10,629 bases of DNA, from assembly GCA_028290325.1 (NCBI GenBank), contig JAQGJY010000152.1, positions 1-10,629 on the forward strand. Direction: 5' to 3'. The notes beneath the pieces were generated by a model that saw only the letters and a program-made list of their open reading frames with translations, ran no database searches and was not told the DNA's origin. Shown here one piece after another: positions 1 through 7,544 of this stretch. A program made the position numbers and the translations under genes. How positions within the stretch are numbered: position 1 is the first letter of the stretch; the number at the start of each line of letters is the position of its first letter. This DNA is from Tardiphaga sp. (GTDB lineage: Bacteria; Pseudomonadota; Alphaproteobacteria; Rhizobiales; Xanthobacteraceae).

Positions 1-707
1 GGTGCCTCGGCAGGGGCTTCCTGCTCGGCACCAACCAGGCGGAACTTGCCGGGCTGCGGAGCTTCCTTCGGAAGCGCCTTCTTGACGGCGTCGCGAACCG
101 CGATCCAGCCGCCCTTGGAGCCGGGAACGGCGCCTTCGACGAGGATCAGGCCGCGCTCGACATCGAGCTGCACAACACGCAGGTTCAGCGTGGTGATCTT
201 GTCGACACCCATGTGACCGGGCATCGTCTTGTTCTTGAAGGTCTTGCCGGGATCCTGACGTCCGCCGGTCGAACCGATCGAACGATGCGAAACCGAGACG
301 CCGTGGGTGGCGCGCAGACCGCGGAAATTCCAGCGCTTCATGCCGCCGGCGAACCCCTTACCGACCGAGGTGCCGGTGACATCGACAAACTGACCGACCA
401 CGAAGTGGTCTGCCTGGATCTCGGCGCCGACCGGGATCAGCGCGTCTTCCGACACGCGGAATTCCGCGACCTTCCGCTTGGGTTCAACCTTGGCGACCGC
501 GAACTGGCCGCGTTCAGCCTTCGGCAAATAGACGGTCTTGCGCGTGCCCGAACCGAGCTGCAACGCAACGTAACCGTTCTTCTCGCTGGTGAGGTGACCT
601 AACACCTGGCAATTGCCCAGCTTTAGCACGGTCACTGGAATGTGCTCACCGGTCTCCGTAAAGACCCGTGTCATTCCGACCTTTTGTGCGATCACTCCGG
701 AGCGCAT
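1..707 (-). CDS. rplC: 50S ribosomal protein L3 (3' end outside window)
   Basis: Ribosomal protein L3 binds 23S rRNA near its 3' end and is an early assembly protein reaching toward the peptidyl transferase centre. The minus-strand frame opens with MRSGVIAQKVGMTRVF, the standard L3 N-terminus, and stays open to the window edge for about 235 residues. The L3 core motifs GFAGGMKRW and GGRQDPGKTFKNKTMPGHMG are present. The Gln in RQDPGK (about residue 151) aligns with the glutamine that PrmB methylates in E. coli. The visible end is Ala/Pro/Glu-rich, a low-complexity C-terminal extension of the kind seen in alphaproteobacterial L3. The stop codon is not in the window. The start at 707 has an AGGA about 10 nt upstream. 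It lies 86 nt after rpsJ, as expected for the S10 operon. Confidence 0.96.
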   Translation of the reverse strand, partial: MRSGVIAQKVGMTRVFTETGEHIPVTVLKLGNCQVLGHLTSEKNGYVALQLGSGTRKTVYLPKAERGQFAVAKVEPKRKVAEFRVSEDALIPVGAEIQADHFVVGQFVDVTGTSVGKGFAGGMKRWNFRGLRATHGVSVSHRSIGSTGGRQDPGKTFKNKTMPGHMGVDKITTLNLRVVQLDVERGLILVEGAVPGSKGGWIAVRDAVKKALPKEAPQPGKFRLVGAEQEAPAEA

Positions 708-793
708 CGGCGTGCTTCCTGTTCTTTCTGTCCGTTTGACCGGACTGGACCTAAAAAATTCGTCTGTGACTCAATCCGCTTGCGCGGGCTGGA

Positions 794-1102
794 TCAGAGC
801 TTGATCTCGACGTCGACACCGGCGGCCAGATCGAGCTTCATCAAAGCATCGACGGTCTGCGGGGTCGGATCGACGATGTCCAGGAGGCGCTTGTGGGTAC
901 GCATCTCGAACTGCTCGCGGCTCTTCTTGTCGACATGGGGCGAACGGTTGACAGTGAACTTCTCGATGCGCGTCGGCAGCGGGATCGGTCCGCGGACCTG
1001 TGCGCCGGTGCGTTTCGCGGTGCTCACGATCTCGCGGGTCGATGCATCGAGAATCCGATGATCGAACGCCTTGAGACGAATGCGGATATTCTGGCCGTTC
1101 AT
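794..1102 (-). CDS. rpsJ: 30S ribosomal protein S10 (NusE)
   Basis: Small-subunit protein S10, which also acts as NusE, partnering NusB and NusG in antitermination and transcription-translation coupling. The 102-residue product has the usual family length. It starts MNGQNIRIRLKAFDHRILD and contains the conserved GPIPLPTRIEKFTVNRSPHV segment and the extended loop HVDKKSREQFEMRTHKR that packs into the 30S head near S3 and S14. It is normally the first gene of the S10 operon, but here it sits 84 nt downstream of tuf in the same direction. That gap holds a GC hairpin and no clear promoter. The Shine-Dalgarno is poor (a GAGAAAGA stretch well upstream of ATG), which may indicate help from upstream translation or RNA structure. 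Identity is certain. Confidence 0.98.
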   Translation of the reverse strand: MNGQNIRIRLKAFDHRILDASTREIVSTAKRTGAQVRGPIPLPTRIEKFTVNRSPHVDKKSREQFEMRTHKRLLDIVDPTPQTVDALMKLDLAAGVDVEIKL

Positions 1103-1149
1103 TGCCGTGGTCTTTCTCTGTCGTCGTATCTGCGAAGCAGTGTGGGATC

Positions 1150-1174
1150 GGCGGGCGGCGCTAAGTCGCCCGCC
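1150..1174 (-). promoter_or_regulatory. GC-rich hairpin between tuf and rpsJ
   Basis: The tuf-rpsJ gap contains a perfect 8-bp inverted repeat, GGCGGGCG (1150-1157) and CGCCCGCC (1167-1174), around a 9-nt loop. In the transcript it forms about 10 nt after the tuf stop codon. No U-tract follows, so it does not look like a standard intrinsic terminator. It could be an attenuator, a mRNA 3'-end stabiliser for tuf, or an RNase processing site separating str-type and S10-type messages. The repeat is seen directly; the function is inferred. Confidence 0.45.
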
Positions 1175-1186
1175 CGTCCCGTTCGC

Positions 1187-2377
<1,191 letters not shown>

Positions 2378-2415
2378 GACTCTCTCCGTTCAGTCGCTGA
2401 TGCCGTTCAAGACAA

Positions 2416-4488
2416 TCAGGCGAATTTCTTTTGGACTTCGGCCGACACGTTGGCCGGCGCTTCCGCGTAGTGATCGAATTGCATCGTGAAGGTTGCGCGT
2501 CCCTGGCTCATCGAGCGCAGGTTATTCACGTAACCAAACATATTCATGAGCGGCACCATCGCGTTGATGACGTTGGCATTGCCGCGCATGTCTTGACCCT
2601 GGATCTGGCCGCGCCGTGAATTCAGATCGCCGATGACCGAGCCGGTATAGTCTTCCGGGGTCACGCACTCGACCTTCATGATCGGCTCGAGCAGAACCGA
2701 CTTGCCCTTTTGCAGCGCGTCGCGGAAGGCCGCTCGCGAGGCAATTTCGAAGGCCAGTGCCGACGAGTCGACGTCGTGATAGGCGCCGTCAACCAGCGAG
2801 ACCTTGACGTCAACGACCGGGAAGCCGGCGACGACGCCAGAACCCAACACGCTGTTGAGGCCCTTTTCGACGCCGGGGATGTATTCCTTCGGCACCGCGC
2901 CGCCAACGACCTTGGATTCGAACTCGAAGCCCGAACCCGGCTCACCCGGCTCGACGATGAACTTGACGCGCGCGAACTGGCCGGTACCACCGGTCTGCTT
3001 CTTGTGCGTGTAGTCCACTTCGGCGCGCTTCGTGATCTTCTCACGGAACGCCACCTGCGGTGCGCCGATATTCGCATCGACCTTGTAGGTGCGGCGCAGA
3101 ATGTCGACCTTGATGTCGAGATGAAGTTCGCCCATTCCCTTGAGAATGGTCTGGCCGGACTCGACGTCGGTGGACACCCGGAACGACGGATCTTCCGCAG
3201 CCAGCTTGGCCAGAGCGACGCCCAGCTTTTCCTGGTCGGCCTTGGTCTTCGGCTCGATCGCGATCTCGATGACCGGCTCGGGGAATTCCATCTTTTCCAG
3301 AATGACCTGCTTCTGCGCGTCGCACAGGGTGTCACCGGTGCGGGCTTCCTTCAGGCCGGCCAGCGCGACGATGTCGCCGGCATAGGCTTCCTTGATGTCT
3401 TCGCGGTTGTTCGCATGCATCAGCAGCATGCGGCCGATGCGCTCCTTGCGCTCGCGCGTCGAGTTGACGACGCCGGTGCCCGAAATCAGCGTGCCCGAAT
3501 AGATGCGGCAGAACGTAATGGTGCCGACGAACGGATCGTCCATGATCTTGAAGGCGAGCAGCGCGAGCGGCTCGCTGTCCTTCGGCAGACGGATGACCTC
3601 GTTACCTTCGTCGTCCACGCCCTTGATGGCGGGAACGTCGACCGGCGACGGCAAATAATCGACGACGGCGTCGAGCAAGGGCTGCACGCCCTTGTTCTTG
3701 AAGGCCGAGCCGCACAGCACGGGGTAGAACGCGCCGGTCAGAACCGCCTTGCGGATCAGACGCTTCAAGGTGGCTTCGTCCGGCTCGATGCCGTCGAGAA
3801 ACTTGGTCAGCGCGTCGTCGTCGAGTTCGACGGCGGCTTCGATCATCTTCTCGCGATATTCCTTGGCCTGCTCCAGCATGTCCTCGGGAATATCGATGTC
3901 TTTGAAGTTGGCGCCGAGCGCCTCGTCTTCCCAGATCACGCCCTTCATGCGGACCAGATCGATCAGACCCTTGAAGTTGTTCTCCGAGCCGATCGGCAGC
4001 TGAATCGCGATCGGCTTGGCGCCGAGACGATCGATGATGTCCTGCAGGCACTTGTAGAAGTCGGCGCCGGTCTTATCCATCTTGTTCGCGAAAACGATCC
4101 GCGGAACCTTGTACTTGTCGCCCTGACGCCAGACGGTCTCGGTCTGCGGCTCAACGCCCTGGTTGGAGTCGAGAACGCACACCGCGCCGTCGAGCACGCG
4201 CAGCGAACGCTCGACTTCGATCGTGAAATCGACGTGTCCGGGAGTGTCGATGATGTTCAGGCGTTTGCCGTTCCAGAACGCGGTGGTCGCGGCGGACGTG
4301 ATCGTGATGCCGCGCTCCTGCTCCTGCTCCATCCAATCCATCGTCGCGGCACCTTCGTGCACTTCGCCGATTTTGTGGCTCTTGCCGGTATAATACAGGA
4401 TGCGCTCGGTGGTCGTGGTCTTGCCGGCATCAATATGCGCCATGATACCGAAGTTGCGGTAGTCCTCAATGGCATGAACGCGGGGCAT
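2416..4488 (-). CDS. fusA: Translation elongation factor G
   Basis: EF-G is the GTPase that drives ribosomal translocation and, with RRF, ribosome recycling. The product is 690 residues, normal for the family. Motifs run in order: P-loop AHIDAGKT (17-24), RGIT of switch I (59-62), DTPGH (81-85) and NKMD (135-138). Domain II follows, then domain III with GMGELHLDI, domain IV with the HKKQTGGTGQFARV and GGAVPKEYIPGVEKG segments, and domain V ending in the MSQGRATFTMQFDHY motif. Its bacterial EF-G motif set and its place in the str operon favour canonical FusA over a tetracycline-resistance or EF-G2 paralogue. The start at 4488 has AAGGA about 8 nt upstream. It is 46 nt from rpsG and 38 nt from tuf, all co-directional. 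Confidence 0.99.
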   Translation of the reverse strand: MPRVHAIEDYRNFGIMAHIDAGKTTTTERILYYTGKSHKIGEVHEGAATMDWMEQEQERGITITSAATTAFWNGKRLNIIDTPGHVDFTIEVERSLRVLDGAVCVLDSNQGVEPQTETVWRQGDKYKVPRIVFANKMDKTGADFYKCLQDIIDRLGAKPIAIQLPIGSENNFKGLIDLVRMKGVIWEDEALGANFKDIDIPEDMLEQAKEYREKMIEAAVELDDDALTKFLDGIEPDEATLKRLIRKAVLTGAFYPVLCGSAFKNKGVQPLLDAVVDYLPSPVDVPAIKGVDDEGNEVIRLPKDSEPLALLAFKIMDDPFVGTITFCRIYSGTLISGTGVVNSTRERKERIGRMLLMHANNREDIKEAYAGDIVALAGLKEARTGDTLCDAQKQVILEKMEFPEPVIEIAIEPKTKADQEKLGVALAKLAAEDPSFRVSTDVESGQTILKGMGELHLDIKVDILRRTYKVDANIGAPQVAFREKITKRAEVDYTHKKQTGGTGQFARVKFIVEPGEPGSGFEFESKVVGGAVPKEYIPGVEKGLNSVLGSGVVAGFPVVDVKVSLVDGAYHDVDSSALAFEIASRAAFRDALQKGKSVLLEPIMKVECVTPEDYTGSVIGDLNSRRGQIQGQDMRGNANVINAMVPLMNMFGYVNNLRSMSQGRATFTMQFDHYAEAPANVSAEVQKKFA

Positions 4489-4534
4489 GATCTAATCCTT
4501 AAAAGTCGTTCGGTTCGCGGCGACGAGGTTTTCG

Positions 4535-5005
4535 TTACCAGCGATAGTGCGAGAACGCGCGGTTGGCTTCCGCCATCTTGTGCACGTCTTCACGCTTCTT
4601 CACCGCGTTGCCGCGGCCGTTCGAGGCGTCCAGCAGTTCAGCCGACAGACGCTCGGTCATGGTCTTTTCGTTGCGCGCGCGGGCCGCGGTGATCAGCCAG
4701 CGAATGCCGAGAGCCTGGCGACGCACGGAGCGAACCTCGACCGGCACCTGATAGGTGGCGCCGCCGACGCGTCGCGACCGGACCTCGATGGTCGGCATCA
4801 CGTTTTCCAGGGCCTGCTCGAAAATTTGCAGCGGGCCCTGCTTGGTCTTCACCTCGATCATTTCGAGCGCACCGTAAACGATGCCTTCGGCGGCGGACTT
4901 TTTGCCGTCATACATGATCGAGTTCATGAACTTCGTGATGATGATGTTCCCGAACTTCGGGTCCGGATTCACTTCACGCTTTTCAGCAGAATGGCGACGA
5001 GACAT
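4535..5005 (-). CDS. rpsG: 30S ribosomal protein S7
   Basis: S7 is the primary 16S rRNA-binding protein that nucleates assembly of the 30S head and lies at the mRNA exit channel and E site. The 156-residue product has the full family length. It begins MSRRHSAEKREVNPDPKF and contains the conserved GNIIITKFMNSIMYDGKKS segment, VRSRRVGGATYQVPVEV (the beta-hairpin region), and the C-terminus KMAEANRAFSHYRW. Only 15 nt separate it from rpsL. In E. coli, S7 represses its own operon by binding a structure in a much longer rpsL-rpsG spacer, so that mechanism cannot work in the same form here. A weak purine stretch (CGGGAAA) lies upstream of the start. Translational coupling to rpsL is plausible. Confidence 0.98.
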   Translation of the reverse strand: MSRRHSAEKREVNPDPKFGNIIITKFMNSIMYDGKKSAAEGIVYGALEMIEVKTKQGPLQIFEQALENVMPTIEVRSRRVGGATYQVPVEVRSVRRQALGIRWLITAARARNEKTMTERLSAELLDASNGRGNAVKKREDVHKMAEANRAFSHYRW

Positions 5006-5020
5006 CGATGAATTTCCCGC

Positions 5021-5392
5021 TTATTTCGGACGCTTCGCGCCGTACTTCGAACGACGCTGCTTACGGTTCTTGACGCCCTGGGTATCGAGGACGCCGCGGA
5101 GAATGTGGTAACGCACGCCGGGCAAATCCTTGACGCGACCGCCGCGGATCATGACCACGGAGTGCTCCTGAAGGTTATGGCCTTCACCCGGAATGTAACC
5201 AATGACTTCGAAGCCATTGGTCAGGCGCACCTTGGCGACCTTACGAAGCGCCGAGTTCGGCTTCTTCGGCGTCGTCGTATAGACGCGCGTGCAAACGCCG
5301 CGCTTCTGCGGCGACTGTTGCAGCGCCGGCACCTTCTTGCGCGACTTCTGAATCTCACGCGGCTTAGCGATCAGCTGGTTGATCGTCGGCAT
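5021..5392 (-). CDS. rpsL: 30S ribosomal protein S12
   Basis: S12 sits at the 30S/50S interface next to the decoding centre and influences tRNA selection accuracy. The 123-residue product matches the family length. It starts MPTINQLIAKPRE, carries TTTPKKPNSALRKVAKVRL, then GYIPGEGHNLQEHSVVMIRGG and VKDLPGVRYHILRGVLD, and ends in a basic tail. Lys43, Lys44 and Lys88 are intact (counting Met as 1), so the common streptomycin-resistance substitutions at Lys43 and Lys88 are absent. Asp89 is the residue that RimO methylthiolates in E. coli. It is the first gene of the str operon. AAGG lies 7 nt before the start codon, and a hairpin at 5418-5433 sits shortly upstream of it. Confidence 0.99.
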   Translation of the reverse strand: MPTINQLIAKPREIQKSRKKVPALQQSPQKRGVCTRVYTTTPKKPNSALRKVAKVRLTNGFEVIGYIPGEGHNLQEHSVVMIRGGRVKDLPGVRYHILRGVLDTQGVKNRKQRRSKYGAKRPK

Positions 5393-5417
5393 CGTTCGCC
5401 TTCATCCTTGTTCGCGC

Positions 5418-5433
5418 GAAGCCCGAGGGCTCC
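5418..5433 (-). promoter_or_regulatory. Hairpin just upstream of the rpsL ribosome binding site
   Basis: On the minus strand the sequence GGAGCC-CTCG-GGCTTC folds into a 6-bp stem (one G-U pair) with a four-base CUCG loop. It ends about 25 nt before the rpsL start codon, just ahead of the AAGG ribosome binding site. It could insulate or modulate initiation. No U-run follows, so it is not a terminator. Confidence 0.3.
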
Positions 5434-5481
5434 GCAAAATTCGTTCAGGACTTTTCGTCCCACTCATCACCCTGTGTTCCG

Positions 5482-5498
5482 CGATCGCGTCGCGATCG
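5482..5498. repeat. 17-bp palindrome with single-base centre
   Basis: CGATCGCG and CGCGATCG flank a single T, forming a perfect inverted repeat with no real loop. The lack of a loop makes a DNA-level site, such as a dimeric protein operator, as likely as an RNA hairpin. It contains the GCGATCGC octamer. It lies about 100 bp upstream of rpsL, downstream of the predicted promoter. Confidence 0.45.
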
Positions 5499-5816
5499 TT
5501 TGCACAAAGCGAAATCGCACCAACCGCCCATCTCTGGGTGGAAAGCGCTTGACGCCACAGAGGACCGCGATCGTGGCACCACAGCTAAAGCCGTAATGCC
5601 TGCACCGAGGTCATGCTTCCGAAATCAATCTCGCGAGCGCTTGCTGTTGAGAAGGACGATCGTCCTGGCATTGCCTAGCTATATCGACAGCGTTTGAGCA
5701 ACAGAGGTCGAGGGTGGTGCCTGCCAACATCCCGAAAGATGTTCATCCAAAGATGAGTGGTAGGTGGTCCGTTCCGACACGGGCGTTGCTCACCGCCTGT
5801 CGTTGAGTGACGGGGT

Positions 5817-5844
5817 TTTATAAGCGGGTGCCGGGCAAGTCAAG
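5817..5844 (-). promoter_or_regulatory. Predicted sigma-70-type promoter of the str operon
   Basis: Read on the minus strand, CTTGAC (5839-5844) is followed after 16 nt by TATAAA (5817-5822). Both match the alphaproteobacterial housekeeping consensus (CTTGAC and a TATA-like -10) well, and it is the best promoter match I found between the acyltransferase gene and rpsL. Counted as TTGACT the spacer is 15 nt, slightly short; a -10 one or two bases downstream would give 16-17. A weaker candidate lies further upstream: TTGCGC (5918-5923), 17 nt, TATGCT (5895-5900). Either would give a leader of more than 400 nt. Confidence 0.55.
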
Positions 5845-6028
5845 ATGAAAGCCGATACGCGCTCGACAGAAAACCGCCGTTTCTGCTGCTTTCCAGCATA
5901 TCGCGCGTTTCTGGCGCGCGCAAATGCGCGACCTGACGGCAATCTTCACTGTCATCATGGAAATTTGACGATCACCCGGCCGAATCGTCGCCAATCCTGG
6001 AGGCCGCGCCGCGATCCGGCTGATCCCC
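5845..6028. other. Non-coding stretch between the acyltransferase terminator and the str promoter
   Basis: I see no gene here. The reading frames have no family match or good ribosome binding site. The segment is GC-rich with several CGCG-rich short inverted repeats around 5900-5930. It holds a weak alternative minus-strand promoter (TTGCGC, 17 nt, TATGCT at 5895-5923). It probably serves as upstream promoter DNA for the str operon. Confidence 0.4.
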
Positions 6029-6050
6029 GGCGCCGCCGATTCGCGGCGCC
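6029..6050 (-). terminator. Hairpin downstream of the acyltransferase gene
   Basis: A perfect 8-bp GC stem, GGCGCCGC and GCGGCGCC, encloses a 6-nt loop and begins 7 nt after the stop codon of the upstream gene on the minus strand. Position and stability suit a transcription terminator or mRNA end protector. No U-tract follows, so it would be of the U-less type, and read-through toward rpsL is possible. Confidence 0.5.
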
Positions 6051-6057
6051 CCTGTCC

Positions 6058-7329
6058 TCAGGCGTTCGAGCGCGCGGCCCTCGCCGCCTCGCCGGGAAGC
6101 CCCGTGGCGACGATCGAGGGCGAGGCATGCTGCCGCGGCAGCGGATTGGTCGTCGCCACGTCAGTTGCGATCGGCTTGCGGTGCGGTGACGCTTCGACGG
6201 CCGGCGCTGCAACCGCCCGCTTGGCGCGCCGGGCGGCCTGGATCGCGACGATGCGATCGCGCCATTGCTTCAGCCGCTCGCGCCCGACCTGCGCGACCGC
6301 TTCCATCCAGAAACTGATCGACAACCCCGGCCTGACTTTGACCAGCACGTCAGCCATCGCGCGCCGGTCACGCCAGAGTTCCCCCATGAAGCTTCCTTCG
6401 ACGGAACAGGAGTCGATGCCGGTGATCGTGCTGCTGGCGAACAGCCGTTCGGTCAGTTTGTCGATCATGACGGCGCCGGGCGAGAATTTCGCAAAGGCCT
6501 GATCGAAAGCGGTCTTCCAGGTGTAGGCCATCATCCCGGACAGCAGCAGAATCTGCGTCGCGATGGTGCGCCCGTCGATTTGCAGCGACTCGACCATGGC
6601 CTGCCCCTGCGCCGCCAGATCGCCGATCATGCGTCGAACGAAGGTGGCATCCTCTTCCCGACACAGCAGCGCCGTTCCGGCCGCCCCCTTCCAGCTTTTG
6701 AATTCGAGGTCCAGAAACGTCTCCACCGCCAGTGCCACGGCGTCCGGCTCGGTCACGGCGACCATGGCGGTCACGCCGATCGCGGACATCCGCTTCCAGC
6801 ACTGCCGCAATTTCTTGCGGCGCTCGCTCGACGGCTTATCCGTCGTATCGCGCCAGATGACAGGACGGCTTTCGGACTTGATCGTCAGCGCGCGGCCGCC
6901 GCGCGCCTCGACCGCATCGACCAGCGGTCGAAAGCTGGCCGCCTCGGTATCCAGCGATTTCATCATGATAACGCGCGGCAGCGTCGGCGCGTCGGCGACA
7001 GCTTTGAGGAAGGCCGGCATCACGGCCGCGACGACATCCTTGTCGATCACGGGGCTGGACAGAAACGCATATTCGAACGGCAGCGCATCCAGAACGGTCG
7101 GTCCGAACGACCATGTCCGGCGCTCCTGCAGCGCCCACAGACCGACCAGCCGACGCGGTCGAGCAGCCTCGTCCCAGGCCAGCAGAACATGCAACTTGGC
7201 GAACATCGTCAGATCGGCCGCCCGCAAGGCGGCCGGACTCATGAATACGTTGGGGTGTGCCCGCGACACCAGATCGCCCCAGTCCGCGCCAAGCTCAACG
7301 TTTGGTAACTGAATGGTTACTGAAATCAT
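6058..7329 (-). CDS. GNAT-fold acyltransferase, BioF2/CelD/FemAB-like
   Basis: Predicted cytoplasmic acyl- or aminoacyltransferase of the GNAT superfamily, of the type called BioF2-like or CelD-like (Acetyltransf_6). An N-terminal half (roughly residues 1-150) leads into a basic RRKKLRQCWKRM segment near 170-181. A GNAT-like core follows, with ETFLDLEFKSWKG, FVRRMIGDLAAQGQAMV, the strand pair around GRTIATQILLLSGMMAYTWKTAFDQAFAKFSPG, and DKLTERLFASSTITGIDSC. The last 60 or so residues are Ala/Arg/Pro-rich low complexity. Relatives act in exopolysaccharide, cell-wall or small-molecule acylation; the substrate here is unknown. The ATG at 7329 (423 residues) has GGAAG very close to it. A TTG at 7350 would add 7 residues and is also possible. 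The gene is divergent from the oxidoreductase gene and precedes the str promoter in the same direction. Confidence 0.8.
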   Translation of the reverse strand: MISVTIQLPNVELGADWGDLVSRAHPNVFMSPAALRAADLTMFAKLHVLLAWDEAARPRRLVGLWALQERRTWSFGPTVLDALPFEYAFLSSPVIDKDVVAAVMPAFLKAVADAPTLPRVIMMKSLDTEAASFRPLVDAVEARGGRALTIKSESRPVIWRDTTDKPSSERRKKLRQCWKRMSAIGVTAMVAVTEPDAVALAVETFLDLEFKSWKGAAGTALLCREEDATFVRRMIGDLAAQGQAMVESLQIDGRTIATQILLLSGMMAYTWKTAFDQAFAKFSPGAVMIDKLTERLFASSTITGIDSCSVEGSFMGELWRDRRAMADVLVKVRPGLSISFWMEAVAQVGRERLKQWRDRIVAIQAARRAKRAVAAPAVEASPHRKPIATDVATTNPLPRQHASPSIVATGLPGEAARAARSNA

Positions 7330-7544
7330 GACTTCCGCGATCTGCGACAATTGGCTTCACAACATAATGGTGCGGCATATTGGTGCAGCGCGTCTTGCGG
7401 TTACGTTAAAGCCACCACCCAGATTTCCCGACAATTCCTGAACAGCGAATGTTTTGAGGACAATCATTCGCTTAAAAGCGATGCAAATTAACCGTTTCGA
7501 TTCAACGTTTGTTTTCGCCTCGGGTGTAGCGCTGGAGCCACGCC
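7330..7544. promoter_or_regulatory. Divergent intergenic region between acyltransferase and oxidoreductase genes
   Basis: This stretch of about 215 bp separates two divergently transcribed genes and must carry both promoters. It is visibly more AT-rich than its surroundings, especially 7440-7515. It contains a small inverted repeat, CGCTT-AA-AAGCG (7469-7480), that could bind a regulator. I see no pair of -35/-10 hexamers strong enough to name. The plus-strand gene has a clear GGAG ribosome binding site at its downstream end. Confidence 0.45.

Larger units (their letters stand above)
5393..5816 (-). promoter_or_regulatory. Long predicted 5' leader of the rpsL (str) operon
   Basis: No protein gene is convincing in this stretch of more than 400 bases, but it is not featureless. 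If transcription starts from the promoter at 5817-5844, all of it is untranslated leader. Read on the minus strand, it contains a tandem pair of small hairpins (5743-5756 and 5726-5743), a 17-bp near-perfect palindrome (5482-5498), a GGAC/GTCC hairpin with a GAAAA loop (5448-5460), and a 6-bp stem with a CUCG loop (5418-5433) about 25 nt before the rpsL start codon. Three short minus-strand ORFs of 23, 28 and 28 codons also fit (starts at 5746, 5671 and 5531). A role in autogenous or growth-rate control is an inference. Confidence 0.4.

Noticed and set aside
708..793. Intrinsic terminator before rplC, suggested by a run of six Ts on the minus strand
   Set aside because: The nearest upstream hairpin is a 4-bp stem about 18 nt away from the T-run, too short and too far for an intrinsic terminator, and rplC must be read through.
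2710..4692. 660-codon plus-strand open frame opposite fusA and rpsG
   Set aside because: Antisense shadow of EF-G with the same compositional signature. Real motifs are all on the minus strand.
5021..5392. Streptomycin-resistance substitutions in S12
   Set aside because: Lys43 and Lys88 are the wild-type residues, so there is no sign of a resistance allele at the usual positions.
6265..7308. 347-codon plus-strand open frame opposite the acyltransferase gene
   Set aside because: The minus-strand frame has GNAT-family segments; this one has none and is rich in R, Q, H and G as a shadow frame would be.
7330..7350. TTG start at 7350 for the acyltransferase
   Set aside because: An ATG at 7329 gives a natural N-terminus and the seven added residues show no family similarity. 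Neither site has an ideal ribosome binding site, so the choice is tentative.
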